Assembly: GCF_002149925.1 (NCBI RefSeq)
Contig: NZ_MSLT01000012.1
Span: forward strand, 868,001-932,000
Direction of reading: 5' to 3'
Length of the DNA stretch: 64,000 bases
Source: Thioflexithrix psekupsensis
GTDB taxonomy: Bacteria; Pseudomonadota; Gammaproteobacteria; Beggiatoales; Beggiatoaceae
Shown here: in pieces, positions 53,484-62,429 of the stretch
How the letters are laid out: each line of letters starts with the position of its first letter
Position numbering within the stretch: position 1 is the first letter of the stretch
Notes under the pieces: model-generated
What the model was told of the DNA's origin: nothing
Seen by the model: only the letters and a program-made list of their open reading frames with translations
Databases searched by the model: none
Program-made: the position numbers and the translations under genes

Positions 53484-55001
53484 ATGATGGAATTACCACT
53501 ACTAGGGCAAACACCGCCCACAGCCAAAACCGGCGGTTGTTCGGCCAGTTCATGCGGCAGTACGGATGATCAATTGAATCATCTGCCCGAACATATCCGG
53601 GCGAAAGTCCATAACCACCCCTGTTATTCAGAAGAAGCACATCACTATTATGCGCGTATGCACGTTGCCGTTGCGCCTGCGTGTAATATTCAATGTCATT
53701 ATTGTAATCGTAAATATGACTGTGCCAATGAATCGCGTCCCGGAGTGGTGTCTGAACTGCTTACGCCCGCGCAAGCGATTAAGAAAACCCTAGCCGTTGC
53801 TGCGACCATTCCACAAATGACCGTGCTGGGCATCGCAGGCCCCGGCGATCCACTCGCCAACCCTGAACGCACTTTTGCCACTTTCCGCGCTTTGTCAGAA
53901 CAAGCCCCAGACATTAAATTGTGTGTCTCAACCAATGGTCTGGCTTTGCCTGAATGCGTCGATGAATTGGCAAAACATAATATTGATCATGTCACTATTA
54001 CCATTAATTGTATTGATCCAGAAATTGGCGCACAAATTTACCCGTGGATTTTTTGGAAAAATCGCCGAATTCGAGGCATTAAAGCCGCTGAAATTTTAAT
54101 CGAACAGCAACAAAAAGGCTTAGAAATGCTCACGGCGCGCGGCATTTTAGTTAAGGTTAATTCAGTGATGATTCCGGGCATTAATGACGTGCATTTAGCC
54201 GAAGTCAGTAAAGTGGTCAAAGCGAAAGGCGCATTTTTACATAATGTCATGCCTTTGATCGCTGAAGCAGAACACGGCACTTTCTACGGAATTATGGGAC
54301 AACGTGGCCCAACGGCCTCAGAACTCAAGGCCTTACAAGATTCTTGTGAAGGCGACATGAATATGATGCGCCATTGTCGTCAATGTCGTGCGGATGCGGT
54401 GGGTTTATTGGGCGAAGATCGCGGCTCAGAATTTACATTAGATAAAATTGAAGCGATGGAAATTGATTACGCCTCAGCCATGAAACAACGCGCTGAAATT
54501 CATGCTCAAATTGAAGCCGATTTAGCCGCGAAAAAAGCCGAGAAAAATAAACCGCAATTAATCCAATTAGACGCAGTAAAAGCCACCTTATCGCGCAAAC
54601 AATATCGCCCGGTATTAATGGCCGTTGCGACGCAAGGCGGTGGCATTATTAATCAGCATTTTGGTCATGCCAAAGAGTTTTTAGTCTATGAAGTCTCCAG
54701 AGACGGCATCAAAATGACGGGACATCGTAAGACTGATTTATACTGCACGGGCGGCGACACTTGTGGCGATGCGGAAACCACGCTACAGAAAATTATCCGT
54801 TCTTTGGAAGGCTGCGAAGTGGTATTGTGTTCTAAAATTGGTTACGAACCATGGGGACAATTGGAAGCCGCAGGCATCCAACCCAATGGCGAACATCCCA
54901 TGGAACCCATTGAAGATGCCTTAATGGCCGTGTATGAAGACATGTTGGCCGCGGGTAAACTCGCTACCCAAACCGACAACATGCGCCAAGCACGGGCTTA
55001 A
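53484..55001 (+). CDS. nifB: Nitrogenase cofactor biosynthesis protein NifB
   Basis: NifB is the radical-SAM enzyme that fuses two 4Fe-4S clusters with carbide insertion to make NifB-co, the core of FeMo-co. The 505-residue protein has an N-terminal SCGSTDDQLNHLP region and the radical-SAM motif CNIQCHYC (Cys67, Cys71, Cys74) followed by NRKYDCANESRPGV. A NifX-like cofactor-binding domain begins at YRPVLMAVATQGG and includes NQHFGHAKEFLVYE. ATG at 53484 (or 53487) is chosen because CGAGGA precedes it and the sigma54 promoter would initiate at about 53441, downstream of the alternative start. It heads the nif accessory operon. Confidence 0.97.
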   Translation: MMELPLLGQTPPTAKTGGCSASSCGSTDDQLNHLPEHIRAKVHNHPCYSEEAHHYYARMHVAVAPACNIQCHYCNRKYDCANESRPGVVSELLTPAQAIKKTLAVAATIPQMTVLGIAGPGDPLANPERTFATFRALSEQAPDIKLCVSTNGLALPECVDELAKHNIDHVTITINCIDPEIGAQIYPWIFWKNRRIRGIKAAEILIEQQQKGLEMLTARGILVKVNSVMIPGINDVHLAEVSKVVKAKGAFLHNVMPLIAEAEHGTFYGIMGQRGPTASELKALQDSCEGDMNMMRHCRQCRADAVGLLGEDRGSEFTLDKIEAMEIDYASAMKQRAEIHAQIEADLAAKKAEKNKPQLIQLDAVKATLSRKQYRPVLMAVATQGGGIINQHFGHAKEFLVYEVSRDGIKMTGHRKTDLYCTGGDTCGDAETTLQKIIRSLEGCEVVLCSKIGYEPWGQLEAAGIQPNGEHPMEPIEDALMAVYEDMLAAGKLATQTDNMRQARA

Positions 55002-55083
55002 TTTTGTCATCCGTATGCGAGGAGTGGACATTAAATTGTTTTACTCTTCGCACCGTCGAACTTCAGATTTTTTAGGTGATCTC

Positions 55084-55626
55084 ATGATGAATTGGTTGTC
55101 ATCCGCGCTTGTTTCTCGTGCCAAAAACCCTTGTTCATCTTGTCTAACAGATTCATCAGGGGATTATCCGCAATCCGTACCAACGTATTGCTTACGCTAT
55201 CAACAGCCTTATCGCACTGTATTAATGGCTGTCGCACATCGTTCTGAGCAGTGTGTAACGCAACGTATTCGATATGATTTTGAAGAGGCCAGTGAATTTC
55301 TCATTTACGAGGCCACCTGTCACGAAATTCGTTTGATCGGACGTTGCGAAGCGGCGCGATCTGCGGCGGATGCGCAAACGGCTTTGCGTAAAACAATTGC
55401 GGCTTTACAAGGTTGTGATGTGTTACTTTGTGCTTATGTGGATAATGTGACGCGATGCGCTTTGGAACAAGCGGATATTATGGTTAATACAGAATATCCC
55501 TTGATCGGCATCGAAGATGCGATTTATCAAATTTATCAACGCATGTTAGCCAGTGGCGATCTGACCACGGAACAAATGCACATCCGTCCGGCGGCCTCTG
55601 TGCCTCAACCGATTTATGCGTTTTAA
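55084..55626 (+). CDS. NifX-like protein, divergent copy of the NifB C-terminal domain
   Basis: The 180-residue protein aligns by eye with the C-terminal domain of the upstream NifB: PYRTVLMAVAH against QYRPVLMAVAT, ASEFLIYEA against AKEFLVYEV, LRKTIAALQGCDVLLCA against LQKIIRSLEGCEVVLCS, GIEDAIYQIYQRMLASGDL against PIEDALMAVYEDMLAAGKL. The cofactor-associated NQHFGHAKEF is replaced by a longer IRYDFEEASEF, so the histidines are lost. The first ~40 residues contain a CSSC. ATG at 55084 has AGGTGAT 3-9 bases upstream. It may bind or shuttle a cofactor intermediate, or have a regulatory role; the function is not established. Confidence 0.8.
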   Translation: MMNWLSSALVSRAKNPCSSCLTDSSGDYPQSVPTYCLRYQQPYRTVLMAVAHRSEQCVTQRIRYDFEEASEFLIYEATCHEIRLIGRCEAARSAADAQTALRKTIAALQGCDVLLCAYVDNVTRCALEQADIMVNTEYPLIGIEDAIYQIYQRMLASGDLTTEQMHIRPAASVPQPIYAF

Positions 55627-55653
55627 CTTGAATGATAGAGGAAGAAAGTTGTC

Positions 55654-55932
55654 ATGGCCTTAACGATTATTGCCTCTTGTGTAAACTGCTGGGCGTGTGA
55701 ACCTTTGTGTCCTAGCCAAGCCATTTATGAAGCAAAACCCCATTTTCTCATCGACGCAAAAAAATGCAGCGAATGTGACGGCGATTATACCGATCCGCAA
55801 TGTGCCAGCATTTGTCCCATTGAAGGCGCAATTGTCGATCAATGGGGACAGGCGTTAAATCCACCGGGATCGCTAACGGGCATTCCGCCCGAAAGAATGC
55901 AAGCGGCCATGGCCGAATTGCAGGCACATTAA
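55654..55932 (+). CDS. Ferredoxin, 2[4Fe-4S], nif-associated
   Basis: The 92-residue protein has two cysteine clusters: Cys9, Cys12, Cys15, Cys19-Pro, and Cys38, Cys41, Cys50, Cys54-Pro. The eight-residue spacing between Cys41 and Cys50 is typical of the YfhL/FdxN type often found next to nifB. It probably supplies electrons to NifB or nitrogenase. The start at 55654 has a GAGGAAG site nearby. NifO-like gene follows after 1 base. Confidence 0.9.
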   Translation: MALTIIASCVNCWACEPLCPSQAIYEAKPHFLIDAKKCSECDGDYTDPQCASICPIEGAIVDQWGQALNPPGSLTGIPPERMQAAMAELQAH

Positions 55933-55933
55933 T

Positions 55934-56365
55934 ATGGCTCGCGTGGTGTTTTACGAAAAGCCGGGCTGCCATAATAACACCCTTCAAAAACAATGGCTTA
56001 CGGATTCTGGTCATGAGGTGATTGCGCGTAATCTCTTGACAGAAGCGTGGACAGCCGAGCGTTTACTGCCCTTTTTGGCAGCGCGTCCCGTGTCCGAATG
56101 GTTTAATCCGGCCGCGCCTGCGATCAAATCGGGAGAAGTTAATCCCACACAGTTGAGCGCGCAAGAAGCCTTGATATTGTTGATTTTACAACCGTTATTG
56201 ATTCGTCGTCCGTTGTTGCAGGTGGACAATGAGTATCGACAGGGCTTTGATCCAGAAGAAGTGAAGACTTGGATAGGTTTAAGCGTGCCATCGGAAGATG
56301 AGGGAAATACTGATATACAAACTTGTCATAAAACCGTTCCTTGTGCGGAGACGAAACCCTTATGA
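55934..56365 (+). CDS. nifO: NifO-like (ArsC-fold) nitrogenase-associated protein
   Basis: The 143-residue protein has the ArsC/Spx thioredoxin-like start VVFYEKPGCHNNTLQKQWL with Cys12, and VSEWFNPAAPAIKSGEVNP and LLQPLLIRRPLLQV. This is the family called nitrogenase-associated or NifO. Its precise role is uncertain; in Azotobacter it was linked to nitrate control of nitrogen fixation. The stop overlaps the ATG of the flavodiiron gene (ATGA at 56362-56365). Confidence 0.85.
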   Translation: MARVVFYEKPGCHNNTLQKQWLTDSGHEVIARNLLTEAWTAERLLPFLAARPVSEWFNPAAPAIKSGEVNPTQLSAQEALILLILQPLLIRRPLLQVDNEYRQGFDPEEVKTWIGLSVPSEDEGNTDIQTCHKTVPCAETKPL

Positions 56366-57639
56366 CTGCGCAAGCCCAACGTCCAATAAATGTCGCACAG
56401 ACTCGTGATGCCGTGCCGATTTCTTCGCGGGTGCATTGGATCGGGGCTTTAGACCCCACTTTACGCACATTTGATATTATTTTAAAAACCGCCAATGGCA
56501 CCACTTACAACGCTTATTTAGTGCGCGGTCAAGACGGTGTGGCCGTGATTGATACGGTAAAAGAAAAGTTTTCTGATGAATTTTTTCAACGCTTAGAAAG
56601 CGTGGCCAATTACGATGACATTCGTGTGATTGTGTTAAATCATTTAGAACCCGATCACACTGGCGCATTACCCGAATTAATGCGTCGTGCGCCCCATGCC
56701 CGCCTGTATATTTCCCATAAAGCCCAACGGATGTTAAAAGGTTTATTAAAACAAGAATCTTTTGATTTTACCCCAGTCACGACCAATGACACGGTGAGTT
56801 TAGGCGATTGTACATTACGTTTTCTCAATACGCCTTATTTACATTGGCCAGATACCCAATGTACTTATTTAGAAGAAGAAGCCATTTTATTTTCAGGCGA
56901 TGCTTTTGGTTGTCATTTTTGTGACCCGCGATTATTTAATGATTTAGTCGGTGATTTTCGTTTTTCTTTTGAATATTATTACGCGCATATTATGCGCCCC
57001 TTTAGAGAACATGTTTTAGCCGCATTAGAATTAATTGAACCTTTACATTTAAAAATCATTGCGCCCACACATGGGCCGATTTTACGCGATCAACCGGCGC
57101 GTTATGTGGCGCGTTTTCGAGAGTTGACCGAACCCCGTTTAAAAAAAGAGAGTACAGACAAGACGTTACTGGTTTTTTATCTCAGCTCTTATGGTAACAC
57201 AGCAAAAATGGCTGAAGCGGTTTACGCAGGTGCCAGCGAAATCGAAGGCGTGCGCGTGTCCTTATACGATTTAGAAGGCGGCGCGGTCGAACCCTTTGTG
57301 GATTTAATCGAAGATGCAGAAGGCATTGCCTTAGGCACGCCGACGATCAACGGCGATGCCACCAAAGCGATGTGGGATTTATTGTCCTCGCTGGTGGTGA
57401 TCAATTTACAAGGCAAAGTGGGCGCGGTTTTCGGTTCTTACGGCTGGTCGGGCGAAGCGGTGGGCATGTTGGAAGATCGTTTACGCGGTTTAAAAGTGCG
57501 GGTGCCGGTGCCGGGCATTCGGGTTAAATTAATTCCTACAGAAGAAGAATTAGAAGCATGTCGCCAATTTGGTCGGCAATTGGCTGAAATTATGACCGAT
57601 AAACAAAAGCCTAAAGTTATCGATTTTGAAGATTTATAA
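56362..57639 (+). CDS. Flavodiiron protein (metallo-beta-lactamase plus flavodoxin)
   Basis: The 425-residue protein reduces O2 (or NO) to water (or N2O) with a diiron site and FMN. The beta-lactamase domain has the diiron ligands in NHLEPDHTG (His94, Glu96, Asp98, His99) plus HW, SGDAFGCH and APTHGPI. From about residue 265 a flavodoxin domain begins with LLVFYLSSYGNTAKMAEAV and includes GTPTINGDATKAMW and VFGSYGWSGEAVGML. There is no C-terminal rubredoxin domain. Lying inside a nif operon, it most likely removes O2 near nitrogenase (inference). ATG at 56362 overlaps the previous stop. Confidence 0.92.
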   Translation: MTAQAQRPINVAQTRDAVPISSRVHWIGALDPTLRTFDIILKTANGTTYNAYLVRGQDGVAVIDTVKEKFSDEFFQRLESVANYDDIRVIVLNHLEPDHTGALPELMRRAPHARLYISHKAQRMLKGLLKQESFDFTPVTTNDTVSLGDCTLRFLNTPYLHWPDTQCTYLEEEAILFSGDAFGCHFCDPRLFNDLVGDFRFSFEYYYAHIMRPFREHVLAALELIEPLHLKIIAPTHGPILRDQPARYVARFRELTEPRLKKESTDKTLLVFYLSSYGNTAKMAEAVYAGASEIEGVRVSLYDLEGGAVEPFVDLIEDAEGIALGTPTINGDATKAMWDLLSSLVVINLQGKVGAVFGSYGWSGEAVGMLEDRLRGLKVRVPVPGIRVKLIPTEEELEACRQFGRQLAEIMTDKQKPKVIDFEDL

Positions 57640-57666
57640 AGATGTATTAAGTTATAGAGGAAGTGA

Positions 57667-57951
<285 letters not shown>

Positions 57952-58123
57952 AGTTTTAAAATCACGTTTAAAAAAACGGCCAATTTGGATTTATCATTGG
58001 GAGATAATGCGGGAATTATTCCAACGTTATTTTCCCCAAAAATAAAAACCGTCACTTTTCTTTAATGTTAGCAAATTAAGTTGACGGAATTCTTACCCTC
58101 CTCAAATTTAAGTGAGATCACTT

Positions 58124-58411
58124 ATGGCAAAAGCACAAGTCACATTTGCAGACATCGGTGAAACCGTTACGGTGTCAGCCGGCACTCGTATTATTGAAGT
58201 GTCTGAGAAAGTCAATGCGGGTTTAGTTTATGGTTGTCGGGAAGGCGACTGCGGGACTTGCATTATGCAAGTGCTTGATGGTTGGGAGAATTTATCACAG
58301 CCCTCTGTGTTGGAAGAGAAGGTGTTACGGGATAATAACGTGGGTCGTCACTGCCGTTTGGCGTGTCAAGCCCAGATTTTAGGTGGTTCAGTCACCGTTA
58401 AGCCCGCTTAA
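58124..58411 (+). CDS. [2Fe-2S] ferredoxin, nif-associated copy 2
   Basis: The 95-residue protein has Cys38, Cys43 and Cys46 in [11 protein letters not shown] and a distal LACQAQ cysteine. It is paralogous to the gene at 57670-57951 over its whole length. ATG at 58124 is preferred to the non-ATG start at 58112. The gap between the two copies (172 bp) contains no gene. Confidence 0.87.
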   Translation: MAKAQVTFADIGETVTVSAGTRIIEVSEKVNAGLVYGCREGDCGTCIMQVLDGWENLSQPSVLEEKVLRDNNVGRHCRLACQAQILGGSVTVKPA

Positions 58412-58444
58412 TTCTGATCATTTCAATGTGCAGAGGTTTTTATT

Positions 58445-58792
58445 ATGCCAAATATTACATTCAGTAATCCAAATTACCGTGACAAAACCGTGTATGCCGT
58501 TGCAGGCAGTCATACAGAAACCATTTTATCCATCGCACGGGCGCATAAAATTCCCATCGATTTTAATTGTGCCGATGGCGAATGTGGCACTTGTGTTATT
58601 AAAGTGTCGCCATTGGATGACAAGGGAATTATGGGTTCTCATTTGACTGAGAAAGAAAAAACCGTGTTGAAAGAAAACGGTAAATTAACCGCACAAGATA
58701 TTGAAAACGCAGAAGTCGGTGATATTGCGCCGCCTTGGCGTTTAGCGTGTCAGATGATTGTGCGCGATCAAGATATTCTTGTGGAATATTAA
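58445..58792 (+). CDS. [2Fe-2S] ferredoxin resembling Shethna FeSII protein
   Basis: The 115-residue protein has Cys42, Cys47 and Cys50 (NCADGECGTC) and Cys102 in RLACQ. The segment SPLDDKGIMGSHLTEKEKTVLKENGKL and the end RDQDILVEY resemble the Azotobacter FeSII (Shethna) protein, which binds oxidised nitrogenase and shields it from oxygen. That resemblance is from memory and not an alignment. The extra loop between Cys50 and Cys102 separates it from copies 1 and 2. It lies directly before nifQ. Confidence 0.78.
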   Translation: MPNITFSNPNYRDKTVYAVAGSHTETILSIARAHKIPIDFNCADGECGTCVIKVSPLDDKGIMGSHLTEKEKTVLKENGKLTAQDIENAEVGDIAPPWRLACQMIVRDQDILVEY

Positions 58793-58873
58793 GCGATTAT
58801 CGTCTAATCTGGGGATAACGTCGCTGTATTAGCTCAGTGGCGTTGTCCCTTATGCCTTGTGGAGTATGTGATA

Positions 58874-59485
58874 ATGAATGCGTCAATTCGTCCCGATTAT
58901 TTCCCCAATTCAACTCATCTCAGTGAGATTAAAAATACAATACCTGAGTCAATGTATGCGGAATTAATGATCCACAGTGCGGGTTTGTCAGAGGATTCGT
59001 TGTTTGCGATGTTGATTGCCAGTGGGTATTGTCAGCGCAGTTGTTTACCTAAACAGTTGGGATTGTGTGACGAAGAGTGGACGCTATTGTTAAAAACACA
59101 TTTTCCCACCTTATCTCTCCCGCAAAAAACCACGCCCGATCCCGTATGGGATTTGACGCGAATGCCCGAAATGGAAGATTTGCGTATTTTATTACAGCAA
59201 CATCGTCGCGGTAATGATAAACAAAGTGATTGGTTGACGACAATAGTGATCTACGGTTGTTTAGGACAAGATCATTTGTGGCAGGATTTGGGGTTGTGGT
59301 CAAGACGCGATTTAAGCGCATTATTCACCACTTATTTTCCCGAATTAGCCGCAAAAAATAATCGGGATATGAAATGGAAAAAGTTTTTATATAAACAATT
59401 ATGCGAACAAGAAGGGATTTATGTGTGCCGTGCGCCGTCGTGTGAAGTGTGTGCAGATTATTCGCATTGTTTTGGGAAGGAGTGA
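58874..59485 (+). CDS. nifQ: NifQ, molybdenum donor for FeMo-co synthesis
   Basis: NifQ carries a Mo-Fe-S cluster and delivers molybdenum for FeMo-co. The 203-residue protein ends in the family signature: MKWKKFLYKQLCEQEGIYV, then the cysteine pattern C-x4-C-x2-C-x5-C (CRAPSCEVCADYSHC). The N-terminal two-thirds is the variable helical region. ATG at 58874 has GGAG at 58861-58864; the GTG at 58859 overlaps that site. It is the last nif gene of the run. Confidence 0.93.
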   Translation: MNASIRPDYFPNSTHLSEIKNTIPESMYAELMIHSAGLSEDSLFAMLIASGYCQRSCLPKQLGLCDEEWTLLLKTHFPTLSLPQKTTPDPVWDLTRMPEMEDLRILLQQHRRGNDKQSDWLTTIVIYGCLGQDHLWQDLGLWSRRDLSALFTTYFPELAAKNNRDMKWKKFLYKQLCEQEGIYVCRAPSCEVCADYSHCFGKE

Positions 59486-59510
59486 GCGGCAAAAAAAGCG
59501 GTTTGGTTGA

Positions 59511-59816
59511 TTATTTTACGCGCTGTAAAAGGCCTAGTTCTGTTTTTACCGTGTCCTTATCGGCGATAGTGTAACGCATTGTTGTCCCTTTCATTATCCC
59601 ATCTTCGTAAGTGACTAAAACGTCATTACCGCTGATTTTGTAAGAAACTTTTTCAATTATACCCATTGTCTCCGTTTCTCCTTTCCGAAATTGGACGGTC
59701 ATTGGCATTAAGCCTGACATTTGCCAAGTTCCTGCAAGGGGACCTGGGTCGCTATTTCCACAACCCAAAATAAAAATACTTAAAATAATTACGGCTAAAA
59801 ATTTTGCTGTTTTCAT
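59511..59816 (-). CDS. Small lipoprotein (101 aa)
   Basis: The protein has a lipoprotein signal (KTAKFLAVIILSIFILGC, lipid Cys about residue 19) and an ~80-residue beta-rich domain (LAGTWQMSG, VSYKISGNDVLVTYEDG). The pattern of a Gly-Thr-Trp start and later MRYTIADKDT is common in lipocalin-like or DUF-type small lipoproteins, but no family is certain. ATG at 59816 is taken; ATG at 59831 is possible. It faces nifQ. Confidence 0.6.
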   Translation of the reverse strand: MKTAKFLAVIILSIFILGCGNSDPGPLAGTWQMSGLMPMTVQFRKGETETMGIIEKVSYKISGNDVLVTYEDGIMKGTTMRYTIADKDTVKTELGLLQRVK

Positions 59817-59923
59817 GGTGTTAAGAATCATTGTTAAAAGGCACTGATGTTAGAATTAGAATATATACAACACAATATGCTTACTCAAAAGAATATTCAC
59901 TCCCTTCTTTTAAAGAAGCATTA

Positions 59924-61058
59924 TATACCAATTTTTTCAGAGTCGTATGATAATACTTTTCAAATAGGAGAGAATAATGAACAAAAGATATGAAGATTTG
60001 GAAAAGTTAATGTCAACAGGTGAAGCGAGAGAAGTGAAGCGAGCGATGGCAGTAAGAATGTCTTTGCTTGGTTTTGTGCGTGCGGAAGCGGCTTTAGCGT
60101 GTTGTGTCAGTGTGCAATTTGTGGATAAATGGAAAGCCATTTATTTAGCGTCAGGGGTTGAAGGATTAAAGTTAGCGTATAAAGGCTCACCAGGGTATTT
60201 AAAGCCGCGTGAACGAGAAGATGTGATTAATTGGATACAAGAAAAGAAGACAATAACAATAGAGGAACTAAAGAGATACTTAAAAGAGGAGTATGATGTT
60301 TTCTATTCTTCAAATACTTCTTATACTAAATTATTAGAAGAAGCGAATTTAAGTTATAAGAAGACACACAAAGAGAATTCGGCAAAAGATGAGGTAAAAG
60401 TGGAAGCTAAAAAAAAAGAGATTAAGGATTTAATAGATAAGGAGCGTGAACAGATAGAAAGTGGAGAGGTAATGTACTGGATGCAAGACGAAAGCCATCA
60501 GTTGTGGGGAGATATTTGTGGTTATGTTTGGTCGAAAAAAGGAGAAAGAACGTCAATAAAGATGAGTAATTATCGCACTTCTCAAACGTGGTATGGAGCG
60601 GTGAATATTTATACGGGAGAATTTATTTTAGATAGGGCAAAGAAAGCTGATACAAAATATACGATAGACTTTATTAACTGGCTCATTTACAGATATAAAG
60701 AAGCCCGTCATGTGATTATTTGGGATGGTGCAAGTTATCATCGTTCTGAAGGTTTAAGAACTTATTTAGAGAAATTAAATGGGGGACTTCCAGAATCAGA
60801 ATGGAAAGTTCGTTTATTAAGATTTGCACCTAATGCCCCAGAGCAAAATCCAGTCGAGGATATTTGGCTTCAAGGTAAGAATTGGGTCAGAAAGAATTTT
60901 CATCGCCTATCAAGCTTTAAAGAAGTCACTAGTATGTTTGAGACCTTTTTGTCAGGTAAAGTGTTTAAGTTTAATAAAATTAAACAGTATCTTATACCTA
61001 ATATCTAGGTAGATATTAAAACTTAATTTGTTTTTATATCTCACATAATTTTGGTATA
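59924..61058 (+). mobile_element. IS630-family insertion sequence
   Basis: TATACCAA (59924-59931) and TTGGTATA (61051-61058) are inverted ends that extend imperfectly inward (TTTTTTCAGAG against AATTATGTGAG). TA at each border fits the TA target duplication of the family. The element holds one transposase gene of full length. Confidence 0.8.
59977..61008 (+). CDS. IS630-family transposase
   Basis: The 343-residue protein has an N-terminal helix-turn-helix region (RAEAALACCVSVQFVDKWKAIYL, then KPREREDVINWI) and a DDE_3 catalytic domain. First Asp is in MQDESHQLWG, second in VIIWDGASYHRS, and Glu in APNAPEQNPVEDIWLQGKN. ATG at 59977 has AGGAGAGAATA upstream. The frame is intact, so the element may be functional. 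Confidence 0.93.
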   Translation: MNKRYEDLEKLMSTGEAREVKRAMAVRMSLLGFVRAEAALACCVSVQFVDKWKAIYLASGVEGLKLAYKGSPGYLKPREREDVINWIQEKKTITIEELKRYLKEEYDVFYSSNTSYTKLLEEANLSYKKTHKENSAKDEVKVEAKKKEIKDLIDKEREQIESGEVMYWMQDESHQLWGDICGYVWSKKGERTSIKMSNYRTSQTWYGAVNIYTGEFILDRAKKADTKYTIDFINWLIYRYKEARHVIIWDGASYHRSEGLRTYLEKLNGGLPESEWKVRLLRFAPNAPEQNPVEDIWLQGKNWVRKNFHRLSSFKEVTSMFETFLSGKVFKFNKIKQYLIPNI

Positions 61059-61091
61059 TTTGAGCAGGCAAAAAAATCTTTAGAAATATCA

Positions 61092-62078
61092 TTAGACTTG
61101 TGGTATCAAAAAAACCTGGTATTAACCGATTCCAAAAAGGAGTATCAAAATGAATTTCAATCTGACAAATAAAAACACAACCAGACAATGGAGAGCCTTA
61201 ATCGCTCTGGATGCAAAGCAGTTTGATATGTTGCTGGAAGTTTTTAAACAATCTTATCTCACTTTACAAGGTTCAACACTCAAATCAAGATTGATGAATG
61301 ATAAAGCCACTTACTGCATTAATAACGAGAGAGAATTATTGTTATTTACACTAACCCGTTTAAAGCAAAGTTTAACTGATGATGCTTTAGGTGTGATGGC
61401 AGGTATGGATGGTTCTCACGCCAAGAAAACGCAGAGATTAGGCTTGCGTATTTTAACTCATGCCTTGTGTGTTTTAAAGCATATGCCTGCCAGAGACATA
61501 GACAATATCGATGATTTTAAAGCTTATTTTTCCGATATAGAGGAGTTGATTATTGATGTGACAGAGCAAGATATACAACGTCCATCGGATAAAGAAATCC
61601 AAAAGGAATTTTATTCGGGTAAAAAAAAACTCACACAGTAAAGATGTTAGTGATTGTTAATAAACTTAAAGAAATTTTGTATATAAGCCATCCTGTAAAT
61701 GGTAAATGCCATGATTTTAACGTGTTAAAGAAAATGCTTTCTCCAGATAAAAAATATTTTATTGAGTCTAATATTTTAGTTGATTTAGGTTTTTTAGGTA
61801 TGGATAAACAATATGATTGTAAATCGGTGTGTTTTCCTCACAAGAAATCCAAAAATAAGCCGCTTACTCGAGAACAAAAAGAGGAGAATAGGATTCTACC
61901 TTCAAAGCGTATTGTTGTGGAAAATGCAATTTGCGGAGTAAAGGTATTTAGAATTTTATCAGACCGATTGAGAATCCACTACCTTGATTTTTATGATAAA
62001 ATTTTGTCCTGCTGTGCAGGACTACATAACTTCCGCTTAAACACAACTACTTGATTTTAATTGAGACCACAACTCTAA
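61092..62078 (+). mobile_element. IS5-family insertion sequence
   Basis: TTAGACTTGTGGTATCA (61092-61108) and the inverse of 62062-62078 agree at 15 of 17 positions. Inside lie two overlapping-phase frames that form one transposase. The target duplication is not resolved. It sits 33 bp from the IS630 element, so this interval is an insertion hotspot or a composite. Confidence 0.8.
61150..62054 (+). CDS. IS5-family transposase made by -1 frameshift (two frames)
   Basis: The first frame (61150-61641, 163 residues) holds the helical N-terminus and first Asp (IIDVTEQDIQRP, ending YSGKKK). The second (about 61629-62054, residues from T-H-T-V-K-M) carries the second Asp (LVDLGFLGMD) and the Glu (IVVENAICGVK). 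They join if the ribosome slips back one base on the run of nine A at 61621-61629. IS5 relatives of this group are known to use such -1 frameshifting. Without slippage the first frame ends at TAA 61639-61641. The alternative, that this is a plain frameshift mutation, cannot be excluded. Confidence 0.8.
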
Positions 62079-62429
62079 TAAATGTGCTAAATTTTTATTT
62101 ACTGCTTAAAACAGCAATGAATAATAGTATTACTAATGCTGTTTTGAAAACAAGGCAAACTCTAAACGATTTTTGCTTTATTTGGCAAGTGATTTTATTG
62201 CTTACTTTTAAAACAAGTCGTAAACGTAAAATTTTATATTCTATAATACAGTATAGATTCTTCAAGTCATTCCCCTCCAGTTCTGCAATGCAAAATTTTC
62301 GCTTGCAAATAGATTAGAATTCACTAATATTTCCATATTCTGGATGATCTTAACTGCTCTTGTTTACCTTGCGAAGCATGAATTTTTTTACATGATTATT
62401 AAATTTTTTAAAAACTTAGGAGTTGTGAC
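62079..62429. other. Gene-free stretch after the IS5 element
   Basis: AT-rich, no credible gene. AAAACAGCA (62108-62116) and TGCTGTTTT (62137-62145) form a short inverted repeat. It holds the ribosome-binding site AGGAG of the adaptor gene at its end. Confidence 0.4.

Noticed and set aside
61621-61629. Sequencing error in the A-run of the IS5 transposase
   Set aside because: Cannot be ruled out, but the slippery run at the exact junction fits known IS5 frameshifting, so programmed frameshift is preferred.
62051-62317. 88-residue frame after the IS5 transposase
   Set aside because: Low-complexity AT-rich sequence, no ribosome-binding site and it begins inside the IS end.
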